A program made the translations under genes and the position numbers. A stretch of 64,000 bases of DNA. Origin: Actinomadura rifamycini DSM 43936 (GTDB lineage: Bacteria; Actinomycetota; Actinomycetes; Streptosporangiales; Streptosporangiaceae). Of this stretch, positions 30,267 through 40,038 are shown piece after piece; the first letter of the stretch is position 1; each line of letters starts with the position of its first letter. Below the pieces are notes generated by a model. The model was not told the origin of the DNA. It worked only from the letters and a program-made list of their open reading frames with translations, and searched no databases. The stretch is taken from NCBI RefSeq assembly GCF_000425065.1, contig NZ_AULB01000012.1, positions 1 to 64,000 of the forward strand, written 5' to 3'.

Positions 30267-31262
30267 TCAGACGGGCGTGATGCGCAGGTCCTTGCGGAGT
30301 TCCTTCGGCAGGGAGAAGCGCATGCGCTCCTCGACGGACTCGATCTCCTCGGCCTCGCCGTAGCCGCGCTCGGCGAGCCAGGCCAGGACGCCCTGCACGA
30401 GCTCGTCGGGGACGGACGCGCCGCTCGTCACGCCGACGGTGCTGACGCCGTCGAGCCACGCGGGGTCGATCTGCTCGGCGTAGTCGACGAGGTGGGCGTC
30501 GTCCGCGCCGTGCTCCTTGGCGACCTCGACGAGCCGCACGGAGTTCGAGGAGTTGGTGGAGCCGACCACGATGACGAGCTGGGACTGCGCGGCCATCTCC
30601 TTGACGGCGGTCTGCCGGTTCTGGGTGGCGTAGCAGATGTCGTCGGACGGCGGGTCCGTCAGCTTGGGGAACCGCTCGCGGAGCTTCTCGACGGTGGCGA
30701 TGGTCTCGTCGACCGAGAGGGTGGTCTGCGACAGCCACGCGACCCGCTCGGGGTCGCGGACCCGCACGTTCGCGACGTCCTCGGGCCCGTCGACCAGGTG
30801 GATGTGGTCGGGCGCCTCGCCGGAGGTGCCGATGACCTCCTCGTGCCCCTCGTGGCCGATGAGGAGGATGTCGTAGTCCTGCGCGGCGAACCGGACGGCC
30901 TCCTTGTGCACCTTCGTGACCAGCGGGCACGTGGCGTCGATGGTGCGCAGGTCCAGCTTGCGGGCCTCGTCGTGGACGACCGGCGCGACGCCGTGCGCCG
31001 AGAAGACCACGATCGACCCCTCGGGGACCTCCTCGGTCTCGTCCACGAAGATCGCGCCGCGTTCCTCCAGCGTCTTCACCACGTGGACGTTGTGGACGAT
31101 CTGCTTGCGGACGTAGATCGGGGCCCCGTACTTCTCGAGGGCGATCTCGACCGTCTGCACGGCCCGGTCGACTCCGGCGCAGTAACCGCGCGGCTTGGCG
31201 AGCAGGACGCGGCCCCGCGTACCCGTGGGCGCGGTGCTGGCGGGCTGGGTGTTGGCGGTCAT
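30267..31262 (-). CDS. ispH: 4-hydroxy-3-methylbut-2-enyl diphosphate reductase
   Basis: 331 residues from ATG 31262. The three cluster cysteines are visible in [23 protein letters not shown] and [11 protein letters not shown], with the catalytic [13 protein letters not shown] stretch and a conserved GHEGHEEV. IspH performs the last step of the methylerythritol phosphate pathway, giving IPP and DMAPP. That links it to the isoprenyl transferase at 51.5 kb, which uses these units for polyprenyl phosphate carriers. Length is typical. It converges with the DUF6542 gene and diverges from the lipid-droplet protein gene. Confidence 0.96.
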   Translation of the reverse strand: MTANTQPASTAPTGTRGRVLLAKPRGYCAGVDRAVQTVEIALEKYGAPIYVRKQIVHNVHVVKTLEERGAIFVDETEEVPEGSIVVFSAHGVAPVVHDEARKLDLRTIDATCPLVTKVHKEAVRFAAQDYDILLIGHEGHEEVIGTSGEAPDHIHLVDGPEDVANVRVRDPERVAWLSQTTLSVDETIATVEKLRERFPKLTDPPSDDICYATQNRQTAVKEMAAQSQLVIVVGSTNSSNSVRLVEVAKEHGADDAHLVDYAEQIDPAWLDGVSTVGVTSGASVPDELVQGVLAWLAERGYGEAEEIESVEERMRFSLPKELRKDLRITPV

Positions 31263-31499
31263 GCCCCCATCGTACGAGTCGCCGCCCGGGTCCCGTGCCC
31301 GGTGGTGAGGCGTGCCGCGCGGACGCGGAAGCCCGCGGCGCAAGGGTTCCGGCCGCATTGTGACCGACGGCACGCCGTTTTTGGACAGAAAGACAAGACC
31401 CGGGGTGACCGTGATCGCACCCATGGGGCAGAGTGAGTTTCGACGACCGTACGTGTGCTCCCGAGTTCCCTGATAAGGACGGCAGGAAGAGGAAAGACC

Positions 31500-32375
31500 A
31501 TGACGAGATCGCCATCGCCGCGCCGCCTCAAGCAGCAGGTTCAGGACACGGTGGGCGAGCAGGTCCGCGACCTCCCGCTGCACGCCGTCCGGCTGGCCAT
31601 GTTCGGTGTCGGCCGGGCGCTGCTGCTCGGCGACCGCGTGACCCGCGACTACAAGGAGATCACCGAGGGCGGCGGCGTGAAGCCGGTGATCGGGCGGCTC
31701 CGCGACGACGTCCAGCACACCGCGGAGAAGGTCGTCGGCACCGTGGTGGAGCGCGTCCGCGGCGAGCAGGCCGAGCCCGAGCCCGAGCCGGAGCCCGTGC
31801 GGCCCCGGCGCACCCGTCCGGCGCGGCCGGCGCGCCCGTCGGCGGCGCGCGAGGACGGCGCCGCCGCGCGGCGCCGGCCGGACAAGGAGATCTCGGTCGG
31901 CAAGCCGGGCGCGTCGGACGGGCCGGTGGCGAAGCCGGCGCCGTCGCCGCGGCCGTCGGCGCCGCGGCCGGAGCCCGCGCCGCAGGCCGAGCCGGCGGCC
32001 CCGCCCGTCCCCGAGGACGGCCCGGCGCCCGAGGTCGCCGCGACCGCGGCGCCCGACGCCCCGGCGCCGGAGCCCGCCGAGCCGGAGGCCGCGCAGCCGG
32101 AGGCCGCGCAGCCGGAGGCCGCGCAGCCCGAGGACGAGTTCACGCCGCGTCCCGAGTCGCGTCCGGCCGCGCAGAGCGAGGCCGAGCACGTCGCCGAGAG
32201 CCTGCCGGTGCCGAACTACGACGAGGCGACCCTGCCGCAGCTGCGCGCGCGCCTGCGCGGGCTGTCGGTGGAGCAGGTGAAGCTCCTGCGCGAGTACGAG
32301 CGGACCCACGCGGGCCGCGAGGACATCATCAAGATGTACGAGCGCCGCATCGCCAAGCTGAACGGCCAGAGCTGA
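31500..32375 (+). CDS. Lipid-droplet-associated-type protein (Rv1109c-like)
   Basis: 291 residues; AGGAAGAGGAAAG precedes ATG 31500. Residues 1-80 are a conserved amphipathic region ([20 protein letters not shown] and [18 protein letters not shown]). Residues 85-225 are a Pro/Ala/Glu/Arg-rich linker. The C-terminal ~55 residues form a helical motif ([20 protein letters not shown] to [11 protein letters not shown]) also seen elsewhere in actinobacterial small proteins. The gene sits beside ispH and xseA, as does the mycobacterial homologue annotated lipid-droplet associated. Function is not established. The linker contains a triple 15-base repeat. Confidence 0.75.
   Translation: MTRSPSPRRLKQQVQDTVGEQVRDLPLHAVRLAMFGVGRALLLGDRVTRDYKEITEGGGVKPVIGRLRDDVQHTAEKVVGTVVERVRGEQAEPEPEPEPVRPRRTRPARPARPSAAREDGAAARRRPDKEISVGKPGASDGPVAKPAPSPRPSAPRPEPAPQAEPAAPPVPEDGPAPEVAATAAPDAPAPEPAEPEAAQPEAAQPEAAQPEDEFTPRPESRPAAQSEAEHVAESLPVPNYDEATLPQLRARLRGLSVEQVKLLREYERTHAGREDIIKMYERRIAKLNGQS
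32082..32126 (+). repeat. Three perfect 15-base tandem repeats
   Basis: CCGGAGGCCGCGCAG occurs three times in succession and encodes PEAAQ units in the disordered linker of the lipid-droplet-type protein. Likely prone to length variation. Confidence 0.9.
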
Positions 32376-32393
32376 CGCCGGCGAGACACGGAG

Positions 32394-32425
32394 AACGGCC
32401 CGGGAGGCGGACCTCCCGGGCCGTT
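32394..32425. terminator. Bidirectional hairpin between convergent genes
   Basis: A 14-base stem (AACGGCCCGGGAGG and complement) with a short loop is followed by CCCTTTCCC. It ends the lipid-droplet-protein transcript and probably the opposing MFS transcript. Confidence 0.75.
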
Positions 32426-32441
32426 CCCTTTCCCGTCGGCG

Positions 32442-33680
32442 TCAGGCCGGGGCGGGGGCGTCCCGGAACGCGTGGTCGACGTCGACGCGCTCCAGCGGCG
32501 CCAGGTGGCGGCGCCGCGCCGCGAGGACGCCGATCGCGACGGCGCACGCGGCGGCGCCGGCGATGTACGGCAGGTGCGGGTCGACCTCCTCGGCGAGCTT
32601 CGTCGCGAAGTAGGGGGCGAGGGCGCCGCCCATCCAGCGGACGAAGTTGTACCCGGCGGACGCGACGGGCCGCGGGCTGTCGGAGACCTCCATCGCCGCC
32701 TCGGTGAACGCGGTGTTGTTCAGCCCGATCGGGATGCCGGACAGGATCGTGCAGACGATGATCCCGTCGTGCCCGAGGAACGCGAGGCCGACCTGGAACA
32801 GGATCAGCAGCGCCAGCCCCAGGTACATCACTCGGACCGTTCCAATACGGCGCTGCAGCGCGGGCGCGCCGAACACCGACGCGAGCGCCACCATCACGCC
32901 CCAGCCGAAGAACACCAGGCCGATGCCGTGGGCGCTCATCCCGAGGACGAACGGGGTGAACGCGAGCACGGTGAAGAACGCGTAGTTGTAGAACAGCGCG
33001 GTGAACGCGGTCGTCGACAGGCCGCCGTGGGCGAGCGCGCGGATCGGCGCGGTCAGCCCGGTCTTGCGCGCCGGCGCCGGGGTCGCCCGCAGCAGCGTCG
33101 TGATCAGCAGGAAGCCGGCGGCCATCAGGACGGCGGTGCCGAAGAACGGGAACCGCCAGTTCAGGTCGCCGAGCAGCGCGCCGACGAGCGGGCCGAGCGA
33201 GATGCCGAGGCCGAGCGCGGCCTCGTACAGGATGATGGCCTTCTCGGCGCCGCCGCTGGCCGCGCCGACGATGACGGCGAGCGCGGTGGCGACGAACAGC
33301 GCGTTGCCGAGGCCCCAGCCGGCGCGGAAGCCGACGAGCTGCCCGACGGTGCCGGACGTCCCGGCGAGCGCGGCGAACACGACGACGAGCGCGAGCCCGA
33401 TGAGCAGGGTCTTCTTGCCGCCGATCCGGCTGGACACCCAGCCGGTGACCAGCATCGCGACGGCGGTGATCAGGAAGTAGCTGGTGAACAGCAGCGAGAC
33501 CTGGCTGGGCGTGGCGTCCAGGTTCTCGGCGATCGCGGGCAGGATGGGGTCGACCAGCCCGATGCCCATGAAGGCGACGACGGCGGCGAAGGCGGTCGCC
33601 CACACCGACATGGGCTGGCGCAGGATGCCGCCCCGTCCGCCGCCTTCGGCGCGGTGCGCCTCCGGGGGCCGTGCGTGCAT
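32442..33680 (-). CDS. MFS drug-efflux-type transporter
   Basis: 412 residues from ATG 33680, preceded by AGAGGAAAG. Twelve hydrophobic segments are recognisable, starting at VWATAFAAVVAFMGIGLVD; the loop between helices 2 and 3 has GWVSSRIGGKK, a variant of the MFS GxxxDRxGRR signature. It is probably a proton-driven exporter. The gene lies 20 bases after a marR gene in the same direction, a layout typical of MarR-controlled multidrug pumps. Substrate is unknown. Confidence 0.88.
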   Translation of the reverse strand: MHARPPEAHRAEGGGRGGILRQPMSVWATAFAAVVAFMGIGLVDPILPAIAENLDATPSQVSLLFTSYFLITAVAMLVTGWVSSRIGGKKTLLIGLALVVVFAALAGTSGTVGQLVGFRAGWGLGNALFVATALAVIVGAASGGAEKAIILYEAALGLGISLGPLVGALLGDLNWRFPFFGTAVLMAAGFLLITTLLRATPAPARKTGLTAPIRALAHGGLSTTAFTALFYNYAFFTVLAFTPFVLGMSAHGIGLVFFGWGVMVALASVFGAPALQRRIGTVRVMYLGLALLILFQVGLAFLGHDGIIVCTILSGIPIGLNNTAFTEAAMEVSDSPRPVASAGYNFVRWMGGALAPYFATKLAEEVDPHLPYIAGAAACAVAIGVLAARRRHLAPLERVDVDHAFRDAPAPA

Positions 33681-33700
33681 GGGTCTTTCCTCTCAGGCGT

Positions 33701-34126
33701 TCATCCGGCCGAGAAGAGCTTGTCGAGCGCGGGCAGCGCCGCGGCGACGGCGGCGCGCTCCGCGCCGGTCAGTTCCGCGAACCGTTCGGCCAGGTAGCCG
33801 ATCCGGCGCTCGCGCCCGTCCGTGAGGACGTCCCGTCCGGTCGCGGTGAGCAGGGCGGTGACGACGCGGGCGTCCGAGCCGTCCCGGCCGCGCTCCACGA
33901 GCCCGTCGCGTTCGAGCCGGTTGATCTGCGCGGTCATCGTCGGCAGCCGGACGCCGTGCTCGGCGGCCAGCTCGGTCATCCGCCGCGGCCCGTGCTCCAG
34001 GGAGCCGAGCACGGACAGCTGCTGGGCGGTGACCGGCTGGTCGGCGGTCGCGCGGCGCAGCATCAGCACGACGTGCCGGAGCCGCAGGTTCAGCTGCTCG
34101 GCGAGCTCGCGTTCGGGAACGGTCAC
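33701..34126 (-). CDS. MarR-family transcriptional regulator
   Basis: 141 residues from GTG 34126, with GAGGAGAG upstream. The winged helix is clear: RMTELAAEHGVRLPTMTAQINRLERDGLVERGRD followed by a wing and RVVTALLTATGRDVL. MarR proteins dimerise on palindromes and release on binding phenolic or drug ligands. Two palindromes sit just upstream (34143-34172). It probably represses itself and the MFS pump that follows. Confidence 0.9.
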   Translation of the reverse strand: MTVPERELAEQLNLRLRHVVLMLRRATADQPVTAQQLSVLGSLEHGPRRMTELAAEHGVRLPTMTAQINRLERDGLVERGRDGSDARVVTALLTATGRDVLTDGRERRIGYLAERFAELTGAERAAVAAALPALDKLFSAG

Positions 34127-34142
34127 GGTCTCTCCTCGATTA

Positions 34143-34172
34143 CTTAGCCAGACTAAGTTAGTGGAGCTAACT
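34143..34172. promoter_or_regulatory. Two overlapping palindromes, probable MarR operators
   Basis: CTTAGCCAGACTAAG at 34143-34157 and AGTTAGTGGAGCTAACT at 34156-34172 each have perfect arms (5 and 6 bases) around five-base centres. They are AT-rich against a GC-rich background and lie 17 bases before the marR start, in the divergent gap shared with xseA. Confidence 0.75.
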
Positions 34173-34222
34173 TTTGAAGGGACGGGCCGTGTCTCCCGCG
34201 TCACACGCATAGGCTGCCGGGC

Positions 34223-35437
34223 ATGGCGATGGAGACGACGGCCGAATCCCCGGTTCCGGTGCGGACGGTCCTGCAGGCGGTCGGCGGCTGGATCGGCAAG
34301 CTGGGCCGCATCTGGGTCGAGGGGCAGATCACCGACCTCAACGCCCGCGGCGGCACCGTCTACATGACGCTGCGCGACCCGGTGGCGAACATGTCGGTGC
34401 GGCTCGTCGGGCAGCGCGGCGTCGTCGAGGCGGCCGGGCCCGCCCTCACCGACGGCGCGCGCGTCGTCGTCCACGCCAAACCGGACTTCTGGATCAACCG
34501 GGGCACCTTCTCGCTCAGCGTGCTGGAGATCCGGCCCGTCGGCGTCGGCGAGCTGCTGGCCCGCCTGGAACGCCTCAAGAAGACCCTCGCCGCCGAGGGC
34601 CTGTTCCGGCCCGAGCGCAAGCGCCCGCTGCCGTTCCTGCCCGGCCGGATCGGGCTGATCTGCGGGCGCGACTCCGACGCCGAGCACGACGTCCTGCAGA
34701 ACGCGCGGCGCCGCTGGCCCGTGGTCGCGTTCCGCGTGGAGAACACCGCCGTGCAGGGCACCTACGCGGTCGGCGAGGTGATGGCCGCGCTGCGCGCGCT
34801 GGACGCGGATCCCGAGATCGATGTGATCATCATCGCGCGCGGCGGGGGCGCGATGGAAGACCTGCTGCCGTTCTCCGACGAGGCGCTCGTCCGCGCCGTC
34901 TCCGCCGCCCGCACCCCGGTCGTCAGCGCCATCGGCCACGAGCAGGACACCCCGCTGCTCGACCTCGTCGCCGACGTCCGCGCCTCCACCCCGACCGACG
35001 CGGCGAAGAAGGCCGTCCCGGACGTCCGCGAGCAGCTCCAGCTCGTCCGGCAGCTCCGCGACCGGGGGCGCCGGTGCCTCGCGGGCGGCGTGGAACGCGA
35101 GCTCGCGTGGCTGAAGTCCGTCCGGTCGCGGCCCGCGCTGGCCGACCCGGTGCGGGAGATCGAACGGCAGTCCGAGCAGGTCGCCGCGCTGCGCGACCGG
35201 GCCCGGCGGTGCCTGTCCGGCGCGCTCGACCGGGCCGGCGACGAGCTGTCGCACACCCGGGCCCGCCTCCTCGCCCTCTCCCCCGCCGCGACCCTCGACC
35301 GCGGGTACGCGATCGTCCAGCGGGCGGACGGCGCCGTCGTGCGGGACGCCGCGTCCGTGCGGCCCGGCGAGGACCTCGCGGTGCGCGTCGCGTCCGGACG
35401 GCTCGGGGTGACCGCCGCGGGTCCCCTCGACGACTAG
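34223..35437 (+). CDS. xseA: Exodeoxyribonuclease VII large subunit
   Basis: 404 residues from ATG 34223 (ATG 34229 also possible). The N-terminal OB-fold is present ([19 protein letters not shown]), then the nuclease core with [33 protein letters not shown] and [27 protein letters not shown], then a coiled coil and a C-terminal LDRGYAIVQ motif. With XseB it degrades single-stranded DNA from both ends. Length is normal. xseB follows after 10 bases. It diverges from marR, so the operator above could affect it. Confidence 0.95.
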   Translation: MAMETTAESPVPVRTVLQAVGGWIGKLGRIWVEGQITDLNARGGTVYMTLRDPVANMSVRLVGQRGVVEAAGPALTDGARVVVHAKPDFWINRGTFSLSVLEIRPVGVGELLARLERLKKTLAAEGLFRPERKRPLPFLPGRIGLICGRDSDAEHDVLQNARRRWPVVAFRVENTAVQGTYAVGEVMAALRALDADPEIDVIIIARGGGAMEDLLPFSDEALVRAVSAARTPVVSAIGHEQDTPLLDLVADVRASTPTDAAKKAVPDVREQLQLVRQLRDRGRRCLAGGVERELAWLKSVRSRPALADPVREIERQSEQVAALRDRARRCLSGALDRAGDELSHTRARLLALSPAATLDRGYAIVQRADGAVVRDAASVRPGEDLAVRVASGRLGVTAAGPLDD

Positions 35438-35447
35438 GGTGGGGCGC

Positions 35448-35684
35448 GTGTCGGAGCAGGAGGAGAGGGCGGCGAGGCCCTCGTACGAGCAGGCCCGCGA
35501 CGAGCTGGCCGACGTGGTGAAGCGGCTGGAGGCCGGCGGCCTCACCCTGGAGGAGTCGCTCGCGCTGTGGGAGCGCGGTGAGAAGCTCGCCGCGCTCTGC
35601 GAGGAGTGGCTCGAAGGCGCCCGCGCCCGGCTCGCCGCCGCGATGGCGCAGCCCGAGGACGGCGGCACCGGCGCGCCGTTCTGA
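35448..35684 (+). CDS. xseB: Exodeoxyribonuclease VII small subunit
   Basis: 78 residues from GTG 35448, where AGGGTGGGG is well placed; a GTG at 35439 would add three residues. The protein is the typical two-helix coiled coil, with YEQARDELADVVKRLEAGGL then LEESLALWERGEKL. It stabilises and regulates XseA. The gene ends three bases before the convergent DUF4245 stop. Confidence 0.93.
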   Translation: MSEQEERAARPSYEQARDELADVVKRLEAGGLTLEESLALWERGEKLAALCEEWLEGARARLAAAMAQPEDGGTGAPF

Positions 35685-35686
35685 CG

Positions 35687-36358
35687 TCAGGGGGCGCCGG
35701 GGGACGCGCTCGGCGACGCGGGGCTCGACGCGTTCAGCCCGCCGCCCTTCGGCTGCTCCTTCAGCGACCCGGCCAGCACCGCCAGCTCCTCGTAGGGGGC
35801 GGTCCCGGTCACCACGAGGCTCACCCCGCCCGGAAGCGTGAGCGCCAGCGAGTTCGCCTCCTTGTCCGCCCGGTGGTACTTCTGCCACGTCCGCCCGGCG
35901 ACCTGCATCGTCCCCAGCGGCTTGCTGCTGTTGGTCATCCGCGGGACGTACTCGGACGCCTTCTCGTTGCTCTGCTCGAGCGCCGCGTAGTGGTCGTCCG
36001 GCGTCACGAACCCCAGGTGCCACGCGACCGGCTCGCCGCTCCCGCCGTCCAGCCCGTGCACCCGCGAGCTCGTCGGGCGCCACCCCGCGGGCAGCCCCTC
36101 GGGGGCCCGCACCGTGAACGGGGCGTCGTTGCGCATCACCCAGAGCTGCGAGCCGTAGTCGACGGTCGGCAGGATCTGCTCGTCCGCCCGCGGCGTCACG
36201 ACGTAGATCATCAGGGCGAGGATCAGCGACGCGCCCATCGCCAGCGAGAAACCGCCGATCCCGGTGGTGAGCCGCTTGTGCACGCCCGGGCTGACCGGGA
36301 TCGGCTCCTGCCCGGAAGGAGCCGCCTCGGTCACGGTGTCAGGGGTCTTGTCGGTCAC
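35687..36358 (-). CDS. DUF4245 membrane-anchored protein
   Basis: 223 residues. A short cytoplasmic N-terminus, a single helix (GFSLAMGASLILALMIYVV, about 36-55) and an external domain with the DUF4245 features PTVDYGSQL, APEGLPAGWRPTSSRV and WHLGFVTPDDHYAALEQS. The C-terminal 20 residues are Ser/Pro/Gly-rich. Function is unknown. In mycobacteria it neighbours glpX, as here. It converges with xseB and lies just downstream of the TetR gene. Confidence 0.85.
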   Translation of the reverse strand: MTDKTPDTVTEAAPSGQEPIPVSPGVHKRLTTGIGGFSLAMGASLILALMIYVVTPRADEQILPTVDYGSQLWVMRNDAPFTVRAPEGLPAGWRPTSSRVHGLDGGSGEPVAWHLGFVTPDDHYAALEQSNEKASEYVPRMTNSSKPLGTMQVAGRTWQKYHRADKEANSLALTLPGGVSLVVTGTAPYEELAVLAGSLKEQPKGGGLNASSPASPSASPGAP

Positions 36359-36389
36359 CCTTTCAGGATCCCCTACGGTGGCGGCTGCT

Positions 36390-37049
36390 CTAGACAGGGG
36401 GTGCGGTACGCGGGTTGCGGATCGTGCCGACGATCCCCATGATCTCGGCGGCGAGCCGCCGCGCGGCGTTCTCGTCCTCCATCAGTGAGATGTCCGACAC
36501 CGCGCCGGCCATCGCGCCCGTCAGCACCATCACCAGCGCCTCGTCCACGCCGCCGTCCGCGGTGTGGAACAGCGCCGCGTTCCGGCGGGCCCACTTGCCG
36601 AGCCGCTGCCGCATCGCGCGGTCGAACCCCGGCGGGCCGTCCCCGGAGATGAACAGCCGCGAGACGTCCCGCTCCTCCAGGCAGCCGTCGAGGTAGGCGC
36701 CCGCGCCGGCGATGAACTGCCGCATCGGGTCGGTCTCCCCGGCCTCCCGCACCGCGTTGATCGCCTTGCGGGTGCGCTCCTGCTGCCGGGCCTGGAACTC
36801 CTCGAACAGCGTCAGGTACAGGTCGGCCTTGCCGTTGAAGTGGTGGTACAGGCTGCCGACGCTGGCCCCGGCCTTCGCGACGATGTCGGTCACCGCGGCC
36901 TGCGCGAACCCGGACTCGCAGAAGACGTCCCGTGCCGCGGCCAGCAGGGCCCCGCGCGTCGCGGCCCCCCGGTCGGACGTCCGCGCGGGCGTCCCGGCGG
37001 CGCCGTTCTGTGTCACCTCGCCGGAGGGAACGTCGATGTCGCTGCTCAT
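36390..37049 (-). CDS. TetR-family transcriptional regulator
   Basis: 219 residues from ATG 37049. The DNA-binding segment is about residues 30-75: [19 protein letters not shown] then [21 protein letters not shown]. The remaining helical domain presumably binds a ligand; which one cannot be inferred. The first ~25 residues are polar. It is divergent from glpX with a 169-base gap, but I see no clear palindrome there. It is 31 bases upstream of the DUF4245 gene and could be co-transcribed with it. Confidence 0.88.
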   Translation of the reverse strand: MSSDIDVPSGEVTQNGAAGTPARTSDRGAATRGALLAAARDVFCESGFAQAAVTDIVAKAGASVGSLYHHFNGKADLYLTLFEEFQARQQERTRKAINAVREAGETDPMRQFIAGAGAYLDGCLEERDVSRLFISGDGPPGFDRAMRQRLGKWARRNAALFHTADGGVDEALVMVLTGAMAGAVSDISLMEDENAARRLAAEIMGIVGTIRNPRTAPPV

Positions 37050-37218
37050 GAGCCCAGAGATTACGCCCTCTCCCGGTGGGAAACGATCCCTTGCCCGGAG
37101 GACCGTCCGATTCCCGGTGCCGGTTCGCTCCGGACTCCGGCTGGTCTGGTCCAATTTGTGGCCCGGCGTCGGCCAACGGAGAATCCGAGTGACCATCGAC
37201 CGAAAGGGCCGCCGCGAC

Positions 37219-38253
37219 ATGTCCGATGAAACCACCGTCTCCTCCCCGCTGACGACCGATCCGGCGGCGCCCGACCGCAACCTGGCGATGGAACTGGTCC
37301 GGGTGACCGAGGCCGCCGCCATGGCCGCCGCCCGCTGGGTGGGGCGCGGGGACAAGAACGGTGCCGACGGCGCCGCCGTCAACGCGATGCGCCAGCTGAT
37401 CAACACCGTGTCCATGAAGGGCGTCGTCGTGATCGGCGAGGGCGAGAAGGACAACGCCCCGATGCTCTACAACGGCGAGGAGGTCGGGGACGGCGGCGGC
37501 GCCGAGTGCGACGTCGCGGTGGACCCGGTCGACGGCACCCGCCTCACCGCCCTCGGCATGAGCAACGCGATCGCCGTCCTGTCCGTCGCGCCGCGCGGGT
37601 CGATGTTCGACCCGTCCGCCGTGTTCTACATGGAGAAGCTGGTCACCGGGCCCGAGGCCGCCGACGTCGTCGACATCGAGCGCCCGATCGGCGACAACAT
37701 CCGCGCGATCGCCCGCGCGAAGGGCTCGGCGCCGAACGACGTGACCGTCTGCATCCTGGACCGCCCGCGGCACGAGGGCATCGTCAAGGAGGTCCGCGAG
37801 GCGGGCGCGCGCATCAAGTTCATCATGGACGGCGACGTGGCCGGCGCGATCATGGCGTCCCGTCCCGGCACCGGCGTGGACCTCCTCCTCGGCATCGGCG
37901 GCACCCCCGAGGGCATCATCGCCGCCTGCGCGATCAAGGCGCTCGGCGGGGTGATCCAGGGCCGGCTGTGGCCGAAGGACGACGAGGAGCGCCAGAAGGC
38001 GGTCGACGCGGGCCACGACCTCAGCCGCGTCCTGACGACCGACGACCTCGTCACGTCCGACGACGTCTTCTTCGCCGCCACGGGCATCACCGACGGCGAG
38101 CTCGTCGACGGCGTCCGGTACGACAAGGGCACCGCGATCACGCACTCCCTCGTCATGCGCTCCCGCAGCGGCACGATCCGCACCGTCTCGAGCGAGCACA
38201 AGCTGTCGAAGCTGCGGGCCTACAGCGCGATCAACTTCGACGCCGCGGTCTGA
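37219..38253 (+). CDS. glpX: Class II fructose-1,6-bisphosphatase
   Basis: 344 residues from ATG 37219; GTG 37189, with GGAGA well placed, would add ten residues. Signature residues are the metal-binding [20 protein letters not shown] and the [16 protein letters not shown] loop, with [12 protein letters not shown] later. It dephosphorylates fructose 1,6-bisphosphate in gluconeogenesis and is the only such enzyme in most actinobacteria. The gene is monocistronic and ends in a strong hairpin. Length and motifs are normal. Confidence 0.95.
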   Translation: MSDETTVSSPLTTDPAAPDRNLAMELVRVTEAAAMAAARWVGRGDKNGADGAAVNAMRQLINTVSMKGVVVIGEGEKDNAPMLYNGEEVGDGGGAECDVAVDPVDGTRLTALGMSNAIAVLSVAPRGSMFDPSAVFYMEKLVTGPEAADVVDIERPIGDNIRAIARAKGSAPNDVTVCILDRPRHEGIVKEVREAGARIKFIMDGDVAGAIMASRPGTGVDLLLGIGGTPEGIIAACAIKALGGVIQGRLWPKDDEERQKAVDAGHDLSRVLTTDDLVTSDDVFFAATGITDGELVDGVRYDKGTAITHSLVMRSRSGTIRTVSSEHKLSKLRAYSAINFDAAV

Positions 38254-38260
38254 CGCACGA

Positions 38261-38298
38261 GGCCCGGCCTGCTCGCCCCGCGGCCCGCAGGCCGGGCC
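38261..38298 (+). terminator. Hairpin after glpX
   Basis: GGCCCGGCCTG at 38261-38271 pairs with CAGGCCGGGCC at 38288-38298 around a 16-base GC-rich loop. It lies eight bases after the stop; no T-run. Confidence 0.65.
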
Positions 38299-38400
38299 GG
38301 ACCCCGCCGCCGCCCGCGCAGAAGAAGCCCCCGGTGGCCGCCAAATCCCCCGGACGAGCGCGGCAGCCGGGTGTCGTGGAGAGGCGGGGCCTCCGGGCGG

Positions 38401-39009
38401 TCAGTTGCCGGTCAGGCGGTTTCGGAAGCGTTGGCGGAGCGTGCGCTTGGGGGCGCGGGCGCGGACGGAGCCGAACAGCATCGTGCCCGCGACCTCGATG
38501 GTGGGGCCGTCGGGGGCGGGCCGGGTGCGGACCTCGCGGGGGCTGAGGATCGTGCGGCCGGTGACGTCGACGCGGACGCCGTCGGGGACGAGCAGGCGGA
38601 CGCGGCCCGCGAGGACGAGCGAGTCGAGGACGATGTGGCGGCGCTGCAGGACGGCTTCGCGCAGATCGAGCTCGACGGTGCCGAAGAGGGCGACGAGGGG
38701 GAGCTTGACGGGGACGACCCAGCGGCCCTCGCGGCGGGTGCGGCCGAACACGACGGAGACCGGGCGGTCGTCCACGAGGATCGGCTGGGCCTCCTCGGGG
38801 GAGAGGTCGCCCGTGAGGCCGGTGAGTTCGCCGAGGGTGCGGGCGGCGTAGGCGGCGGCGGTGCGTTCGGAGTGCTCGGCCATGGTGAGGCGGCCGTCCG
38901 CGAGGGCCTCGCCGAGGACGGCGGCGACGCGTTCCCGGTCGGCGTCGGACGCGCGCAGGTCGCGGACGCGCGTCGCCTGTTCGGCGGCCGGGCGGGAGGG
39001 GATGTCCAC
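38401..39009 (-). CDS. DUF1707 protein with LiaF-like C-terminal region
   Basis: 202 residues from GTG 39009. Residues ~15-70 are the DUF1707 motif (LRASDADRERVAAVLGEALADGRLTMAEHSER, then AAYAARTLGEL). Residues ~80-190 form short beta repeats (VFGRTRREGRWVVP, ALFGTVELDLREAVL, IVLDSLVLAGRVRLLVPDGVRVDV), like the cell-wall-stress LiaF/DUF2154 fold. There is no membrane helix. DUF1707 proteins are widespread in actinomycetes and of unknown role. It is divergent from the ABC exporter. Confidence 0.85.
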   Translation of the reverse strand: MDIPSRPAAEQATRVRDLRASDADRERVAAVLGEALADGRLTMAEHSERTAAAYAARTLGELTGLTGDLSPEEAQPILVDDRPVSVVFGRTRREGRWVVPVKLPLVALFGTVELDLREAVLQRRHIVLDSLVLAGRVRLLVPDGVRVDVTGRTILSPREVRTRPAPDGPTIEVAGTMLFGSVRARAPKRTLRQRFRNRLTGN

Positions 39010-39090
39010 CCCTAGAGGTTAACGGGCGCAGCGGCGGGGACCGCGGAAAAAGGGTGGGGATTTGTCCGCGTCACTACTTAGGGTGCCCCT

Positions 39091-40038
39091 ATGACCTTGC
39101 AACGTGCACCGGAGGCGGTCGGGGCCGGGTCGGCGGCGGCGATCAGCCTGCGGGGGGTCGTGAAGCGGTTCGGCGGCTTCACCGCCGTGGACGGGCTCGA
39201 TCTGGAGGTGCCGTCCGGGATCTGCCTGGGGCTGCTCGGCCCGAACGGGGCCGGGAAGTCGACGACGATGAAGATGCTCACGGCGCAGGCGGTGCCGACC
39301 GCGGGGACGATCGAGGTGCTGGGGTTCCCGGTGCCGCGGGAGTCCAAGCGCGCGCGGGCGGCGATGGGGGTCGTCCCGCAGCAGGACAACCTCGACGAGG
39401 AGCTGACGGCCCGGGAGAACCTGGAGGTGTTCGCGCACCTGTACCGGGTGCCGCGCAAGGAGCGGCGCGGGGCGGTCGACGACGCGCTGGCGATCGCGCA
39501 CCTGACGGAGCGCCAGGGCACGAAGGTGGACGACCTGTCGGGCGGGATGCGGCGGCGGCTGCTGATCGCGCGGGGGCTGGTGCACCGGCCGCGGCTGGTG
39601 CTGCTGGACGAGCCGACGGTGGGGCTCGACCCGCAGGTGCGGGCGGAGCTGTGGGGGCTGATCGACGGGTTGCGGGCGCGGGGCACGACGGTGCTGATGT
39701 CGACGCACTACATCGAGGAGGCCGAGCGGCTGGCGGACGAGTGCGCGCTGATGTCGCACGGCCGGGTGATCGCCCGGGGGACGCCGGCGGAGCTGGTCGG
39801 CGAGTACGCGGGCGAGCGGGCGGTGGAGCACTACGGGCCGCCGGACCGGCTGGCGGAGGTGGAGCGGCTGGCGCGGGGCGCGGGGCTGCCGACGCGGCGG
39901 ACGGGCCCGTCGGTGTCGGTGCTGAAGGCCGAGACGATCGCGCCGTCGCTGGCGGACGAGCTGGGGGCGGACGGCGTCCGCCGCGCGGCCAACCTGGAGG
40001 ACGTGTTCGTGGTGCTGACCGGGGAGAGCGTGGAATGA
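39091..40038 (+). CDS. ABC-2 exporter ATP-binding protein (DrrA/NodI-like)
   Basis: 315 residues. Walker A GPNGAGKST, Q-loop VVPQQDNLDEELT, signature DDLSGGMRRRLLIA and Walker B LVLLDEPTVGLDP are intact, followed by MSTHYIEEAERLADE. The C-terminal ~70 residues match the DrrA/NodI extension. It powers export of an unknown lipid, antibiotic or polysaccharide with the permease encoded next, whose start overlaps its stop (ATGA). The lack of any biosynthetic genes nearby leaves the substrate open. Confidence 0.92.
   Translation: MTLQRAPEAVGAGSAAAISLRGVVKRFGGFTAVDGLDLEVPSGICLGLLGPNGAGKSTTMKMLTAQAVPTAGTIEVLGFPVPRESKRARAAMGVVPQQDNLDEELTARENLEVFAHLYRVPRKERRGAVDDALAIAHLTERQGTKVDDLSGGMRRRLLIARGLVHRPRLVLLDEPTVGLDPQVRAELWGLIDGLRARGTTVLMSTHYIEEAERLADECALMSHGRVIARGTPAELVGEYAGERAVEHYGPPDRLAEVERLARGAGLPTRRTGPSVSVLKAETIAPSLADELGADGVRRAANLEDVFVVLTGESVE

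Noticed and set aside
30267-32309. An N-terminal extension of IspH through the upstream gap
   Set aside because: The frame stays open, but the extension is the antisense of the lipid-droplet-type gene and IspH has a normal start at 31262.
33701-35668. A 655-codon frame extending MarR upstream through xseA
   Set aside because: The extra part is the antisense shadow of xseA; the MarR domain begins at the GTG at 34126.
37050-37218. TetR operator in the glpX-TetR gap
   Set aside because: No convincing palindrome was found despite the divergent layout.
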